NCBI RefSeq assembly: GCF_000744825.1
Contig: NZ_JQMR01000001.1
Coordinates: 744,001 to 808,000 of the forward strand
Direction of reading: 5' to 3'
DNA from: Carnobacterium mobile DSM 4848
GTDB lineage: Bacteria > Bacillota > Bacilli > Lactobacillales > Carnobacteriaceae
Length of the DNA stretch: 64,000 nt
Part shown: piece by piece, positions 12,496-22,924 of the stretch
Layout of the letters: each line of letters opens with the position of its first letter
How positions within the stretch are numbered: the stretch's first letter is position 1
Notes under the pieces: generated by a model
Database searches by the model: none
Told to the model about the DNA's origin: nothing
What the model saw: the letters and a program-made list of their open reading frames with translations, nothing else
Translations under genes and position numbers: made by a program

Positions 12496-12524
12496 AAATG
12501 AGCATCTTTTTAAGACGCTCATTT
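12496..12524 (-). terminator. Intrinsic terminator of the ABC exporter operon
   Basis: An 8-bp stem AAATGAGC/GCTCATTT is followed by an AT-rich tract with T-runs on the minus strand, four bases after the last exporter gene. Confidence 0.75.
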
Positions 12525-12528
12525 AATT

Positions 12529-14307
12529 TTATTCTTCTGCTTGTTTAAATTGACTATTATACAGCTTCTCATAAAATCCGCCTTTATTCAATAGCTCTTG
12601 ATGATTGCCTTGTTCCACGATTTCTCCTTGATCCATTACTAGAATCAAATCAGCATCGCGAATTGTTGACAGTCGGTGAGCAATCACAAAACTTGTCCGG
12701 CCTTCCATGACTTTTTTCATTGCTGTTTGGATCAATGCTTCTAATCGGGTATCGACTGAACTAGTTGCCTCATCCAAAATTAAAATCTTGGGATCGGAAA
12801 TGATTGCACGTGCAATCGTCAATAATTGTTTTTGCCCTAATGAGATGTTAGATGCTTCTTGGTTCAATACCATATTGTATCCGTCTGGCAATGTACGAAC
12901 AAAATGGTCAACATTAGCAGTTTTGGCCGCATCAACTACTTCATATTCAGTAGCGTCTAATTTTCCAAATCGTATGTTATCAGCAATTGTACCATTATAA
13001 AGCCAAGCATCTTGTAAAACCATACCAAATTGCGATCTCACATCTTTTCGAGACATTGTTTTAGTATCAATGCCGTCTATTTTGATGGCGCCGCTATCTA
13101 CGTCATAAAAACGCATTAATAAATTGATCAAAGTTGTTTTTCCTGCCCCAGTTGGTCCGACAATAGCAACCATTTGTCCGCTTTTCACTTGAACATTTAA
13201 GTCTTTTATCAAAGGCTTGTTTTTAGTATAACCAAATGTTACTTGCTCAAAGCTGACATCGCCAGCTACTGTTTCGGGTAACTCAACCCGAATAGCATCA
13301 GGTTTTTCTTCTGGTTCGTCTAATATTTCAAAAATCCTGCCGACTGCAGCTGCAGCACTCTGTAGCACACCCGATAATTGTGTAATTTGTGATAAAGGTT
13401 GGTTGATTTGCCAAATGTATTGAGTGAAAGCTTGTAAGTTCCCTAAAGAAAGGGTGCCTTGGATAACAAATAGCCCACCAATCACTGCTACTCCAAAATA
13501 AACCAAATTAGTGACAAGTCCAATTAAAGGACTCATTATGCCAGATACAAAAGCTGCTTTAAATCCAAATTTATTTAAGCGCTGATTAATAACTTTAAAT
13601 TCTTCTAATTTATCTTTTTCTTTCCCATATAATTTTATTTCAGAAAAACCGCTGAAGCTTTCTTGTACGTGTCCATTCATAGCTCCTAACGCATCTTGCT
13701 GTTCAATAAAATAAGGTTGTGATTTGCGAATAATAAATTTAGAAATCGCGTAAGACGTTGGAATCATCAATAATATAATAGCTGCTAATGGTACAGATAA
13801 ATACAACATCATCACAATAGCGAAAATAATCCCCATAATCGAATTTACGATTTGAATCAAACTTTGCTGCATAGCATTACTGACCGCGTCCACGTCATTG
13901 GTTACCCGGCTTAGGATATTCCCTTGTTGGTTACGGTCAAAATAAGCAACAGGCAACCGATTGATTTTTCCTTCTATATCGTTCCGCAAGTCACGCATCG
14001 TATGTTGGACAACATTCGTCATAATATAAGAAGAAGTATATAAGGTGATTTGATAAATACCTGCTACTCCTAACATGACATAAATAATTTGACGAACATA
14101 TGCAAAGTTGACTTTCGCTCCCGGTATTCCTTTCAACATATCTGCTACATTATTGCCTACCTCCGTTAAGGCTAAACCAATAATAAACGGTTGTAAAGCA
14201 TTCATTAACATACAAAGCATCGTCAGACAGATAGCTGCAAAAAAGCCTACTTTATATGGCTTGATGTAATTCCATAAGCGACGAATGGCCACTACCGATC
14301 CTCTCAT
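12529..14307 (-). CDS. Heterodimeric ABC exporter subunit, LmrD/BmrD-like
   Basis: A 592-residue half-transporter with six N-terminal membrane helices and a C-terminal ATPase domain. Walker A is GPTGAGKTT and Walker B is ILILDEATSS with the catalytic Glu. The signature motif is altered to ISLGQKQ instead of LSGGQ. That altered signature is expected in the partner that completes the degenerate ATP site of LmrCD/BmrCD/TM287-288 exporters. It overlaps the upstream half-transporter by 4 bp, and the ATG has GAGGAA at good spacing. Multidrug or lipid-linked export is likely; the substrate is not predictable. Confidence 0.93.
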   Translation of the reverse strand: MRGSVVAIRRLWNYIKPYKVGFFAAICLTMLCMLMNALQPFIIGLALTEVGNNVADMLKGIPGAKVNFAYVRQIIYVMLGVAGIYQITLYTSSYIMTNVVQHTMRDLRNDIEGKINRLPVAYFDRNQQGNILSRVTNDVDAVSNAMQQSLIQIVNSIMGIIFAIVMMLYLSVPLAAIILLMIPTSYAISKFIIRKSQPYFIEQQDALGAMNGHVQESFSGFSEIKLYGKEKDKLEEFKVINQRLNKFGFKAAFVSGIMSPLIGLVTNLVYFGVAVIGGLFVIQGTLSLGNLQAFTQYIWQINQPLSQITQLSGVLQSAAAAVGRIFEILDEPEEKPDAIRVELPETVAGDVSFEQVTFGYTKNKPLIKDLNVQVKSGQMVAIVGPTGAGKTTLINLLMRFYDVDSGAIKIDGIDTKTMSRKDVRSQFGMVLQDAWLYNGTIADNIRFGKLDATEYEVVDAAKTANVDHFVRTLPDGYNMVLNQEASNISLGQKQLLTIARAIISDPKILILDEATSSVDTRLEALIQTAMKKVMEGRTSFVIAHRLSTIRDADLILVMDQGEIVEQGNHQELLNKGGFYEKLYNSQFKQAEE

Positions 14308-16034
14308 GCTAATTCCTCCTTCGTCAATTGCGAAGCTGCAATCGCATAATAAATCTCTGAAGTCTTTAATAACTCTTCGTGCGTTCCTTGAGCTACCACA
14401 TTTCCTTTATCCAAGACAATTATTTTATTTGCATGCCGGATAGAACCCACGCGTTGAGCAACAATCAATACAGAAGCTTCTTGAGTTTCAGCTTTCAATC
14501 GCTCTCTAAGCCGTGCATCAGTTTGATAATCTAGAGCTGAAAAACTATCATCGAATATATAAATATCTGGTTTTTTTATAATCGCTCGAGCGATCGATAA
14601 CCGCTGCTTTTGCCCACCCGACATATTACTGCCGCCTTCTGCTAAAAGCTCTTCGTATTGATCTGGTTTAGATAATATAAATTCTTTTGCTTGTGAAATA
14701 TCTGTTGCTTGTTCAATTTCTTTTGTGGATGCATTCCATTTGCCGTACCGCATGTTTTGAGAAATGGTTCCGGTAAAAAGCAGCGCCTTTTGTGGGATAA
14801 AGCCGATTTTTTTTCTTAAGGCGCGAAGTTGATAATCCCTTACGTCTACTCCATCAATCAAAATACGGCCTTTTGTCACATCATAGAAACGCGGAATCAA
14901 TTGAATTAGCGTTGATTTTCCGCTTCCAGTACTTCCGATAAAAGCTACTGTTTCTCCTGGTTCAGCTGTAAAACTAACATTTCGGATAACAGGAGATTCA
15001 GTATTTCCCGGATAAGCAAAGGTAACATTTTCAAATGCAATGTGCCCATGAATAGCTGTTTCCGTTACTCCACCTTCATTTTCATCAATGGATGGCTTTG
15101 TTTGCAACACTTCTTCTATTCGTTCAGCAGAAACAGCAGCACGCGGGTACATCATAAATACATTTGCAAATAGCATAAATGAAAAAAGGGCATGAAAAAT
15201 ATATTCTATAAATGCAATCAAGCTACCTACTTGTAAACTTCCTTTTTGGATCTCCACAGCTCCCAACCAAACAATTGTTGCTAGAATCAAATTAAAAATA
15301 ATAGAAAAAACCGGCATGGCTACGGCCATTAATTTAAACAGCTTTTTTGAAACAGCTGTATATGCTTGATTGACCTTAACAAATCTTTTTTCTTGAAAAG
15401 CTTCTTTAACAAATGCTCGAATAACTCGTAAACCAGTTAAATTTTCACGTAAATTCTGATTGATGTTATCTAAGTTTGCTTGTTGAGTTTCTGATAAAGG
15501 CTCTGAACGTTTAGCGATCAGCCAAACAATTGCAAAAAGAAAAGGAATAGCGATTAAGACGACATAAGAAAGTGATGAACTTGTACGCACAATCATAATA
15601 AAACTAGAAATAAACATAATAGGTGTCATCATACCTTGTCTTAATACCATCTGTAAAAAAGTCATGATTTGAAAAGCATCATTTGTCGTTCTTGTTACCA
15701 ATGAAGACACACCAATTTGATTAAATTCACTATGTGAAAAAGCTTGAACTGACATAAATATATCGTTTCTAATGTCTCTCACAATATTAGTCGTGATCCT
15801 ACTGCCTGCGTAAGCAAGTCCAATGAGTCCCGCTAGACCTATAACAGCAATCACAATCATCCATATGCCATAATATGTAACAACTGAAAAATCATTCATA
15901 ACGATTCCTTTATCGATAATTAAAGCTAGTAAAGTGGGCAACCCTAATTCAATAAGAACAAACCCAAATACACAAATAAAATTTAAGAGTAACAACCCTT
16001 TATAATTCCTTAAATAACGCCACATTAATTTCAT
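14304..16034 (-). CDS. Heterodimeric ABC exporter subunit, LmrC/BmrC-like
   Basis: A 576-residue half-transporter, first gene of the pair. It has Walker A GSTGSGKST and a canonical signature MSGGQKQR, but Walker B reads IYIFDDSFSALD with Asp where the catalytic Glu should be. Together with the altered signature of its partner this gives one active and one degenerate ATP site, the hallmark of heterodimeric exporters. The ATG is preceded by AAGGAG. The gene is divergent from rpoY-rnjA; no regulator is next to it. Confidence 0.93.
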   Translation of the reverse strand: MKLMWRYLRNYKGLLLLNFICVFGFVLIELGLPTLLALIIDKGIVMNDFSVVTYYGIWMIVIAVIGLAGLIGLAYAGSRITTNIVRDIRNDIFMSVQAFSHSEFNQIGVSSLVTRTTNDAFQIMTFLQMVLRQGMMTPIMFISSFIMIVRTSSSLSYVVLIAIPFLFAIVWLIAKRSEPLSETQQANLDNINQNLRENLTGLRVIRAFVKEAFQEKRFVKVNQAYTAVSKKLFKLMAVAMPVFSIIFNLILATIVWLGAVEIQKGSLQVGSLIAFIEYIFHALFSFMLFANVFMMYPRAAVSAERIEEVLQTKPSIDENEGGVTETAIHGHIAFENVTFAYPGNTESPVIRNVSFTAEPGETVAFIGSTGSGKSTLIQLIPRFYDVTKGRILIDGVDVRDYQLRALRKKIGFIPQKALLFTGTISQNMRYGKWNASTKEIEQATDISQAKEFILSKPDQYEELLAEGGSNMSGGQKQRLSIARAIIKKPDIYIFDDSFSALDYQTDARLRERLKAETQEASVLIVAQRVGSIRHANKIIVLDKGNVVAQGTHEELLKTSEIYYAIAASQLTKEELA

Positions 16035-16471
16035 CTATTCATCTCCTTTTAAAAATTAAGGGTGTAATCATTCCAATAATATAGCATAATTTAAGGAAAA
16101 GGAACATTCTTACTTTATTTTTTTATCCGAATACATAACTTTATTAGCTTTTCTTCAAGATTGAACGTAGTTTCTATACTTACTTATTGAATTATGGTAA
16201 AATGATACTACCTGTTGTGAGACTACCACAACCACCAGTTCGGGAAAAAATATTATAAAGTATTTTATCGTTCGCTTACTTTAACATGCTGCCCATTTTT
16301 TCTATATTGTTTTTCCTATATAAAAATAAGACAAAACTGATGTGGTTTTATCTAATCATCACTGACTACTGTAAGTCGATGGTTTTTTCATTATGCAACA
16401 AAAATATCACCAAATAAATGATTACTAACACAACTCATCATAAATGATGACAGTTAAAAGGAGAGAAAAAA
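16035..16471 (+). promoter_or_regulatory. Leader region of rpoY-rnjA with possible attenuator
   Basis: A 437-bp gap between divergent operons. It holds an extended -10 TGGTAAAAT (16195-16203), a hairpin GTTGTG/CACAAC near 16214-16232, and near 16355-16382 a hairpin (CATC..GATG over GACT..AGTC) followed by TTTTTT at 16383-16388. The terminator-like hairpin lies about 85 bp ahead of the rpoY start on the same strand. An upstream TGATG (16339-16343) could pair with the CATCA of the hairpin, so an antiterminator form is possible. No known riboswitch class is recognised. Confidence 0.45.
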
Positions 16472-16690
16472 ATGATTTTTAAAATCACTTATCAAGAAAC
16501 AAAAGTAAGAAATCCAAAACGGGAAGAAACTAAAACACTTTATCTTGAAGCTGAAACTAGTATAGAAGCCCGTTCAATTGTTGAACAAAATACCCCCTTC
16601 AATATTGAATTTGTTCAGCCTCTTGAAGGAAAACATTTAGATTACGAACAAAAGAATCCGGAATTTATTATCACGGAGTTTTCTAAATGA
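16472..16690 (+). CDS. rpoY: RNA polymerase epsilon subunit RpoY
   Basis: A 72-residue protein of the DUF1447/YkzG family, the small epsilon subunit of Firmicute RNA polymerase. It starts at ATG behind AAAAGGAGAG. As in B. subtilis it lies directly before rnjA, here with a 4-bp overlap, so the two are co-translated. The length and the family pattern (TKTLYLEAE near 23-31, [15 protein letters not shown] towards the C-terminus) are normal. Confidence 0.92.
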   Translation: MIFKITYQETKVRNPKREETKTLYLEAETSIEARSIVEQNTPFNIEFVQPLEGKHLDYEQKNPEFIITEFSK

Positions 16691-18363
16691 AACTTTCTAT
16701 AAAAAACAATGAAGCAGCCGTCTTTGCCATTGGGGGTTTAGGTGAAATTGGTAAAAATACTTATGGTGTTCAATTTCAAGATGAAATCATCATTATTGAC
16801 GCTGGTATTAAATTTCCCGAAGACGACTTACTAGGAATTGATTATGTCATTCCAGATTATAGTTACATTGTCCAAAATATAAATAAAGTAAAAGCTTTAG
16901 TCATTACTCATGGTCACGAAGATCATATTGGCGGAATCCCATTCCTATTAAAACAAGCTAATATTCCTATTTATGCTGGCCCGCTTGCAAGTGCCTTGAT
17001 TCGTAATAAGTTAAATGAACACGGATTATTACGTGATACTGAATTACATGAAATCAATGAAGATGCGGTCATTAAATTCCGTAAAACGAGTGTTAGCTTT
17101 TTTAGAACAACTCATAGTATTCCTGAGGCTTATGGGGTTGTCGTTAAGACACCGCCTGGCAATATTGTAGCAACAGGCGATTTCAAATTTGATTTTACTC
17201 CAGTTGGCGAACCAGCTGATCTGCATAGAATGGCTAAAATTGGAGACGAAGGTGTCTTGGCTCTGCTTTCAGATAGTACAAATGCTGAAATTCCAAATTT
17301 CACTAAATCTGAACAAGTAGTTGGAGAATCTATCACAAGTATTATGCAAAAAGTGGAAGGTCGGATTATATTCGCAACTTTTGCTTCAAATATTTCCCGC
17401 TTGGAACAAGTTGCTAATGCAGCAATTAAAACGGGCAGAAAAATTGCTGTTTTCGGGCGAAGCATGGAAGCTTCTGTTGCAACAGGCCGTCAGCTAGGTT
17501 ATATTACAGCTCCAGATGACATATTTATTGAAGCACAGGAATTAAATCGTCAACCTGCTAACGAGACAATTATTTTATGTACTGGCTCACAAGGAGAACC
17601 AATGGCAGCTTTAAGCCGAATCGCTAACGGTACACATCGACAAATTTCGGTACAACCTGGTGATACAGTCATCTTTTCTAGTTCGCCGATTCCTGGCAAC
17701 ACTGCCAGCGTCAATCGGGTGATTAACTTGCTGTCCGAGGCTGGAGCAAATGTGATCCATGGAAAAGTCAACAACATCCATACTTCTGGTCATGGTGGAC
17801 AACAAGAAGAAAAATTAATGCTGCGGTTAATAAAACCTAAGTTTTTTGTCCCTGTTCACGGGGAGTACCGGATGCAAAAAATTCATGCTGGTTTAGCTGA
17901 ACAAGTAGGTATTCCAAAAGAAGATTGTTTTATTTTAGAAAATGGCGATGTTCTTGCTCTGACAGCTGATTCTGCAAGACGTGCTGGACATTTTGATGCT
18001 GGCGATGTTTATGTAGATGGTAAAGGCATCGGAGATATTGGAAATGTTGTTTTACGTGACCGCCGTTTGCTTTCAGAAGAAGGTTTAGTTGTAGTTGTGG
18101 TGACGATTGATTACAAAGCGAAAGAAATTTTAGCTGGACCAGATATTTTATCACGTGGCTTTATTTATATGCGTGAATCTGGCGAATTAATCAATGATGC
18201 TCAGCGAGTAATTGCTCGTGGTTTGAGAAAACTACTCACTACTAGCGAAGACACCATTACAGAACAAATGGTTAAAGCTGCTATTACTGAAAGTCTTAAA
18301 CCGTTCTTATACGAGAAAACGGAACGCCATCCAATGGTTTTACCAGTTATTATGCCGGTATAA
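16687..18363 (+). CDS. rnjA: Ribonuclease J1
   Basis: A 558-residue metallo-beta-lactamase/beta-CASP nuclease with endo- and 5'-3' exonuclease activity, central to mRNA decay and rRNA maturation. The zinc motif HGHEDHIGG is at 75-83, followed by HSIPEAYG, the ATGDFKFD segment, the beta-CASP motifs and the HTSGHG motif. The length is that of RNase J1; the pairing with rpoY distinguishes it from rnjB. A strong bidirectional terminator follows. In B. subtilis this gene also neighbours ykrA and def. Confidence 0.96.
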   Translation: MKLSIKNNEAAVFAIGGLGEIGKNTYGVQFQDEIIIIDAGIKFPEDDLLGIDYVIPDYSYIVQNINKVKALVITHGHEDHIGGIPFLLKQANIPIYAGPLASALIRNKLNEHGLLRDTELHEINEDAVIKFRKTSVSFFRTTHSIPEAYGVVVKTPPGNIVATGDFKFDFTPVGEPADLHRMAKIGDEGVLALLSDSTNAEIPNFTKSEQVVGESITSIMQKVEGRIIFATFASNISRLEQVANAAIKTGRKIAVFGRSMEASVATGRQLGYITAPDDIFIEAQELNRQPANETIILCTGSQGEPMAALSRIANGTHRQISVQPGDTVIFSSSPIPGNTASVNRVINLLSEAGANVIHGKVNNIHTSGHGGQQEEKLMLRLIKPKFFVPVHGEYRMQKIHAGLAEQVGIPKEDCFILENGDVLALTADSARRAGHFDAGDVYVDGKGIGDIGNVVLRDRRLLSEEGLVVVVVTIDYKAKEILAGPDILSRGFIYMRESGELINDAQRVIARGLRKLLTTSEDTITEQMVKAAITESLKPFLYEKTERHPMVLPVIMPV

Positions 18364-18413
18364 AAGATACCAACTTTGGCTTTTGAGTCTGTTTAAAAAA
18401 ATAATTATAAAAT

Positions 18414-18456
18414 AAAAGAGGAGTTGGGACAAAAGTCCCAACTCCTCTTTTTATCT
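18414..18456. terminator. Bidirectional terminator between rnjA and the HesB-like gene
   Basis: A perfect 17-bp stem (AAAAGAGGAGTTGGGAC and its complement) with an AAAA loop and T-runs on both sides. The stem is close to the hairpin that ends the intergenic repeat family seen at 30.3 and 57-58.5 kb. Confidence 0.95.
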
Positions 18457-18458
18457 CT

Positions 18459-18758
18459 TTAGTCTTCTTGAACAACAAAAGTATAAATAGGTTCATCCTT
18501 TTCCGCATTAAAATCAACTTGTAAATCATATCCACTAAAGAACCACTCATCATTTTTTTCAATAAAATACAAAACTCCGTTAATTTCTTCTTTTACAAGA
18601 GCATCTTCAGGCTGATCTACAGCCATTCCTACAGAGAAACCTTCATGAACGTTTGTTTTTCCATAAACCTTGCCTAAAAACCGCACACCGCTCTCTGGAG
18701 AAACCCCAACTTCATTTTCAAACCACTCAATAGCTGCTGGTGTTAATTCTATTTTCAT
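18459..18758 (-). CDS. HesB/YneR-like protein without cysteines
   Basis: A 99-residue protein of the HesB/IscA-like fold as seen in B. subtilis YneR. Unlike true A-type Fe-S carriers it contains no cysteine at all, so it cannot hold a cluster in the usual way. It starts MKIELTPAAIEWF and has a convergent terminator shared with rnjA. No functional partner is adjacent. The fold assignment is good; the role is unknown. Confidence 0.78.
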   Translation of the reverse strand: MKIELTPAAIEWFENEVGVSPESGVRFLGKVYGKTNVHEGFSVGMAVDQPEDALVKEEINGVLYFIEKNDEWFFSGYDLQVDFNAEKDEPIYTFVVQED

Positions 18759-18902
18759 GTGTTAGTTTCATAAGTACTCTTTACTTATGAATCCTCCTTC
18801 CAATCCACTGACTTTCTAGTAATAGTTTAACATACCTCAGCAAAAAAAACAGGTACTGAATTTGTACGCTATTAGCTTTAAAAACAAAATCAATCAATAT
18901 GA

Positions 18903-19535
18903 CTACTGAATCAAATGATGCTTAAATGCATAGATAGCTGCTTGCGTCCGATCGTCGACATCTAACTTCGCTAGTATATTAGAAACATGCGTTTTAACTG
19001 TTTTTAATGTAATAAATAGAGCGTCTGCGATTTCTTGGTTTGAATTGCCTTGTGCGATCAAAAGTAGGATTTCTTTTTCTCGTTTAGTTAAGTCTTCATG
19101 CAGCTGATGAGTTTTCTTTTGAGAAAATCGCATCATCATTTTACCTGTAACTTCTGGTTCTAAAATAGTTTCTCCCTTATAAGTAGAACGGATAGCTTCA
19201 GCTATTTCGCTAGCAGTAGAGGTTTTTAGTATATAACTAGCAGCCCCTGCTTCAAGAGCTGGATAGACTTTTTCATCATCAATAAAGCTAGTCACAATAA
19301 TAATCTTCGCTTCTGGCCATTCAGTCATAATAGCTTTAGTTGATTCGATACCATCCATTACGTCCATTACTAAATCCATCATAATAACATCTGGTCTTAA
19401 TGCTAACGCTTTTTCATAGCCGATTTTTCCATTTTCAGCTTCCCCAATCACTTCAATATCTGATTGGATGGATAAATAGGATGAAACACCTAAACGCACC
19501 ATTTCATGATCATCGATCAATAACACTTTTATCAT
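18903..19535 (-). CDS. liaR: Response regulator LiaR/VraR type
   Basis: A 210-residue NarL/FixJ-class regulator. The receiver domain has the phospho-acceptor Asp54 in MMDLVMD, and the C-terminal LuxR helix-turn-helix carries [22 protein letters not shown]. It is the last gene of liaF-liaS-liaR with 4-bp overlaps, the cell-envelope stress module of Firmicutes. Its target operon is not in the window apart from a likely effect on its own promoter. Confidence 0.92.
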   Translation of the reverse strand: MIKVLLIDDHEMVRLGVSSYLSIQSDIEVIGEAENGKIGYEKALALRPDVIMMDLVMDVMDGIESTKAIMTEWPEAKIIIVTSFIDDEKVYPALEAGAASYILKTSTASEIAEAIRSTYKGETILEPEVTGKMMMRFSQKKTHQLHEDLTKREKEILLLIAQGNSNQEIADALFITLKTVKTHVSNILAKLDVDDRTQAAIYAFKHHLIQ

Positions 19536-20602
19536 TCAGCCTCGCTCCTTTTAATGAGAGGTATTTTGATTTCTATACTTGTTCCTTTATTAATGAAACT
19601 AATTATTTTACACGTCCCGCCCATTCCATTTACTCGTTCTTTGATATTTTCTAATCCATAGTTCCCTGCTTTTTTATCATCAGGATTAAATCCAATACCA
19701 TCATCAATCACTCTTAATAATAGCGAATCAGGAAATTGATGTAAATAAACTTCTAGTTCTTTTGCTTTTGAATGCCGTAATGTATTTGAAAGGAGTTCTT
19801 GAACAATACGGAAAAGGTGGTCTTCCATACCAGTAGCCAACAGTACATCATCAATTTCCCAGGTGAGTTGGATTTGAATTTTTGTTTTTAATTCAGTTAA
19901 TAATTGCTCAATTCCTTTTTTTAACGTTTTTCCTTCTAAATTAATGGGTCTTAAATGAAGTAACAAAGCTCTCATTTCCGATTGTGACTCGTTAATAATA
20001 CCTTCTACCATCTTTAACTGTTTTTGTAATCCAGTATCGGAACCCTCTACTTGTTCATTAATAGCTGATAGCATCATCATAGCAGCAAATAATTGTTGGC
20101 TAACAGAATCGTGTAGTTCTCTGGCCAGGCGGTGCCGCTCGATCTCCAGTATCTCTTCTTTTGTTTGCCCATCAACTAATTTAGGCAAATTGCTTTGGTC
20201 TTGTACTTCTTTTGATAATTCAAGCAGCTTCATACGAATAGCAGACAAAGAAGCTTTTATATCTTCTAAATAATCGATCTCTCCTTCTGTATCTGTTAAG
20301 AAATCTTCAAAGTATTCCGGCAAATAGTTTCCGCTTGCAAGTAATCGAAGCGTCTCTTCTAATTGATGCCACTCTCTGCGCTGATTGACATAAATCAGCA
20401 ATGTAGTAATCAAACCGATCAACAGAGCTAGTCCTATCAGATAAAGCAAATAAGGAATATGTAGAAACCTGGCCGTAAAAATATTAATATGCCAAGTTTC
20501 AGGAGAAAATGCATATCCATAACATAAGGATACACCAAGTAAAATCAAAAATGAAAAAAAAGCAATCTGAATGAACCGCATCTTGATGTTTTCTTTTTTC
20601 AT
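19532..20602 (-). CDS. liaS: Sensor histidine kinase LiaS/VraS type
   Basis: A 356-residue kinase with two membrane helices near 10-30 and 48-70 joined by a short external loop, the intramembrane-sensing layout. The dimerisation domain has phospho-acceptor His164 in [16 protein letters not shown], and the ATPase domain has [12 protein letters not shown] and DDGIGF. It overlaps both neighbours by 4 bp. Envelope damage (for example by lipid II-binding antibiotics) is the known family signal. Confidence 0.92.
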   Translation of the reverse strand: MKKENIKMRFIQIAFFSFLILLGVSLCYGYAFSPETWHINIFTARFLHIPYLLYLIGLALLIGLITTLLIYVNQRREWHQLEETLRLLASGNYLPEYFEDFLTDTEGEIDYLEDIKASLSAIRMKLLELSKEVQDQSNLPKLVDGQTKEEILEIERHRLARELHDSVSQQLFAAMMMLSAINEQVEGSDTGLQKQLKMVEGIINESQSEMRALLLHLRPINLEGKTLKKGIEQLLTELKTKIQIQLTWEIDDVLLATGMEDHLFRIVQELLSNTLRHSKAKELEVYLHQFPDSLLLRVIDDGIGFNPDDKKAGNYGLENIKERVNGMGGTCKIISFINKGTSIEIKIPLIKRSEAE

Positions 20603-21336
20603 ATTGAAATCACCTCTAAATCTCCTATTAGAACAGTTGTAATCAGTTTTAATTTTCGAGAACTCTCATTAAATTGCTGACTATATAATTTAACGGATTC
20701 GTTATTTAAAGCGTATGTTTCTCCTTCGAAATTTACTTTTCCTTTAAAAGCACTATGTTCAACCATAATTCCAATACCAGCCGGTACTAGAATGCGCGTT
20801 TTTCCAAATCCTTTGCGGATCACCACATAACTCTCATTTTTCGGTAAAAGCGTATTTCCAATATCCACTATCGTATCTCCCATAAATACAGTGAGGTTAA
20901 TATCATCCCATTCGTATACGGTATTTCCGATTCGTTCATTTCCGATCCATTTCCGCTTGAATCGTTTACCGTCCTTAGGTAAAGATTCAGTTGTTTCTAC
21001 GACAATAATGTCTTTTTCTTGCCATGGTACATTTTCAAAATTCAATGAATCGAACTTCGAAAATAAATTTCCCCCAGTAGTTGCGAAAAATAAGATGGCA
21101 CAAATCAACATGAACCAAATCGCACTTGTCGATAAAAGGGCCATTAAAATCAAAAAACCGCCAATCACTAAATAAGTTTGCTGTTTAGAATTTCTTTTTA
21201 CTTGTTTACTGCGCAATAAAATGAAAGCCCCCATAATAATAAAAGCTAAAGTACCCATGTTACTGAATGCTTCATATACTAACCACAAGAGCAATAGGGC
21301 TTCAATTAAAATAAATAATTGCCATTTTTTATTCAT
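20599..21336 (-). CDS. liaF: LiaF-like membrane regulator
   Basis: A 245-residue protein with several N-terminal membrane helices and a soluble C-terminal domain of the LiaF/DUF2154 type (GNTVYEWDDINLTVFMGDTIVDIGNTLLP). In the family it holds LiaS inactive until envelope stress. The start at 21336 (MNKKWQLF) follows GGAAAGAAGAG and gives the usual length; the longer frame from 21480 adds 48 residues of unlikely sequence. It is the first gene of the lia operon. A TATACT-like -10 lies about 45 bp upstream without a good -35, consistent with an activated promoter. Confidence 0.87.
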   Translation of the reverse strand: MNKKWQLFILIEALLLLWLVYEAFSNMGTLAFIIMGAFILLRSKQVKRNSKQQTYLVIGGFLILMALLSTSAIWFMLICAILFFATTGGNLFSKFDSLNFENVPWQEKDIIVVETTESLPKDGKRFKRKWIGNERIGNTVYEWDDINLTVFMGDTIVDIGNTLLPKNESYVVIRKGFGKTRILVPAGIGIMVEHSAFKGKVNFEGETYALNNESVKLYSQQFNESSRKLKLITTVLIGDLEVISI

Positions 21337-21469
21337 CTTACTCTTCTTTCCTTTCTCAGTATTGCTGTAGGATACAACAAGTATAGGGTACGCGCTTAAA
21401 ACAAGCAGCCAGCTAAAGCATGAATTTCTCCTACAACTAAAGTCTGATTTTATCAAAAAAATGAATAAA

Positions 21470-21505
21470 AACAGCAACACTTTACAAAAAGGTTGCTGTT
21501 TTAGT
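21470..21505 (-). terminator. Intrinsic terminator of greA
   Basis: A 9-bp stem AACAGCAAC/GTTGCTGTT with a 13-base loop and a T-rich tail on the minus strand, directly after the greA stop. Confidence 0.88.
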
Positions 21506-21512
21506 CAATTTA

Positions 21513-21986
21513 TTATTCAATACTAGAAATTTTAATTGTCATATCGCCACCTGGAGTTGAGATGACTACTTCGTCTCCAATTTTCTTGCCCATTAGTGCT
21601 TTTGCAATCGGCGAATCATTTGAAATACGACCGCTAAATGGATCTGCTTCTGCACTTCCGACAATTGTATATTCTTCTACATCTCCATCAGGCAATTCAA
21701 CAAACGTTACTTTGCGTCCTAAAGATACTTCATCTGCTGCACTATTGGAATTATCAATAATTTCAGAAAAACGCAGCATCGTTTCAATTGTTGTTATCCG
21801 TCCCTCAACAAACGCTTGCTCGTCTTTAGCAGATTCATATTCAGAGTTCTCTGATAAATCGCCAAAGCTGCGTGCAATTTTTATTCTTTCTACGATTTCT
21901 TTTCTTTTCACTGTTTTCAATTCTTCTAATTCTGCTTCCAATTTTTCTTTACCTTCTAAAGTCATTGGATATACCTTTTCTATCAT
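21513..21986 (-). CDS. greA: Transcription elongation factor GreA
   Basis: A 157-residue factor that rescues backtracked RNA polymerase by stimulating transcript cleavage. The N-terminal coiled coil carries the acidic tip ([15 protein letters not shown], two key acidic residues), and the C-terminal FKBP-like domain ends in [15 protein letters not shown]. The ATG has AAGGAG at good spacing. It follows udk at some distance as part of the conserved mltG-udk-greA order of Firmicutes. Confidence 0.97.
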   Translation of the reverse strand: MIEKVYPMTLEGKEKLEAELEELKTVKRKEIVERIKIARSFGDLSENSEYESAKDEQAFVEGRITTIETMLRFSEIIDNSNSAADEVSLGRKVTFVELPDGDVEEYTIVGSAEADPFSGRISNDSPIAKALMGKKIGDEVVISTPGGDMTIKISSIE

Positions 21987-22041
21987 AACTAAATTCTCCT
22001 TTTTAAATCAAACTTATCTATTGGTTCTTATCTCATTTATT

Positions 22042-22071
22042 TTATTATTGAAAGCGTACTTACAATTTCAA
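22042..22071 (-). promoter_or_regulatory. Probable greA promoter
   Basis: On the minus strand TTGAAA (22071-22066) and TAATAA (22047-22042) are 18 bp apart, about 55 bp ahead of the greA ATG. A 12-bp inverted repeat of AACACTTAAAAT type at about 22108-22143 lies upstream. Confidence 0.45.
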
Positions 22072-22246
22072 TAGAGACAAGATACCATGAAGACAGACAT
22101 TTGTAAACACTTAAAATCTAATTTCATTTAATTTTAAGTGTTATTTTTGAAGTGCTGCCATTTATATAAAGAAGTGGTATAGATAAAAACCAAATAGTAT
22201 ATTTTCTTTTAAAGACAACTGAAATACCCTCATTATTTTTTAAAAT

Positions 22247-22900
22247 TTAAGCTTTCATTTGATATTCAAGGATACTTCTGATTTTCGTAGTCATTAAGTC
22301 TATTGCTACTTGGTTGCTGCCGCCTTCTGGAATAATAATATCGGCAAATTTTTTAGTCGGCTCAATAAATTGAGTATGCATTGGTTTAACAACTGTAAGG
22401 TATTGTTCAATGACAGAATTCAAAGTCCGGCCTCGCTCCTCAATATCTCGTTTGATTCTTCGAATGATACGTATATCATCATCTGTATCAACATAGACTT
22501 TAATGTCCATTAACTCTCTTAAACGCTTATCTTCTAAAATTAAAATACCTTCTAAAATAATAACTTCTTTTGGTTCTTGTAAAATAACTTTGTCACTTCG
22601 TGTATGTGCTTCATAGTCATATACTGGCTTTTCAATTGAACGATAATGAATCAAATCGTTTAAGTGTTCTATCAATAAATCTGTATCAAAAGCAAAAGGA
22701 TGATCATAGTTTGTATTTAACCGTTCTTCATAAGACAAATCACTTTGATCTTTATAGTAAAAATCTTGTTCTAACATTAAAATGGAATGCCCTGAAAAAT
22801 GATTATAAACAGCACGACTAACACTTGTCTTTCCACTTCCAGATCCCCCTGTTACACCAATGACAATTGGTTTGTGTCTATTGCTCATGCTATTACTCAT
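22247..22900 (-). CDS. udk: Uridine/cytidine kinase
   Basis: Phosphorylates uridine and cytidine in pyrimidine salvage. The P-loop [15 protein letters not shown] lies near residues 14-28 from the chosen start. Further signatures are [21 protein letters not shown] and YEAHTR. About 217 residues is the normal length. I chose ATG 22900 (MSNSMSN) over the frame start at 22933, which lies inside a hairpin; 22888 is also possible. The gene sits between mltG and greA as in B. subtilis. Confidence 0.94.
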   Translation of the reverse strand: MSNSMSNRHKPIVIGVTGGSGSGKTSVSRAVYNHFSGHSILMLEQDFYYKDQSDLSYEERLNTNYDHPFAFDTDLLIEHLNDLIHYRSIEKPVYDYEAHTRSDKVILQEPKEVIILEGILILEDKRLRELMDIKVYVDTDDDIRIIRRIKRDIEERGRTLNSVIEQYLTVVKPMHTQFIEPTKKFADIIIPEGGSNQVAIDLMTTKIRSILEYQMKA

Positions 22901-22924
22901 GCTTTTGTTCGCTCCATTCCTTAT

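Noticed and set aside
22108-22143. A 12-bp inverted repeat upstream of greA considered as terminator
   Set aside because: Its T-run is on the plus strand, where there is no gene to end; on the minus strand the sequence after it is not T-rich.
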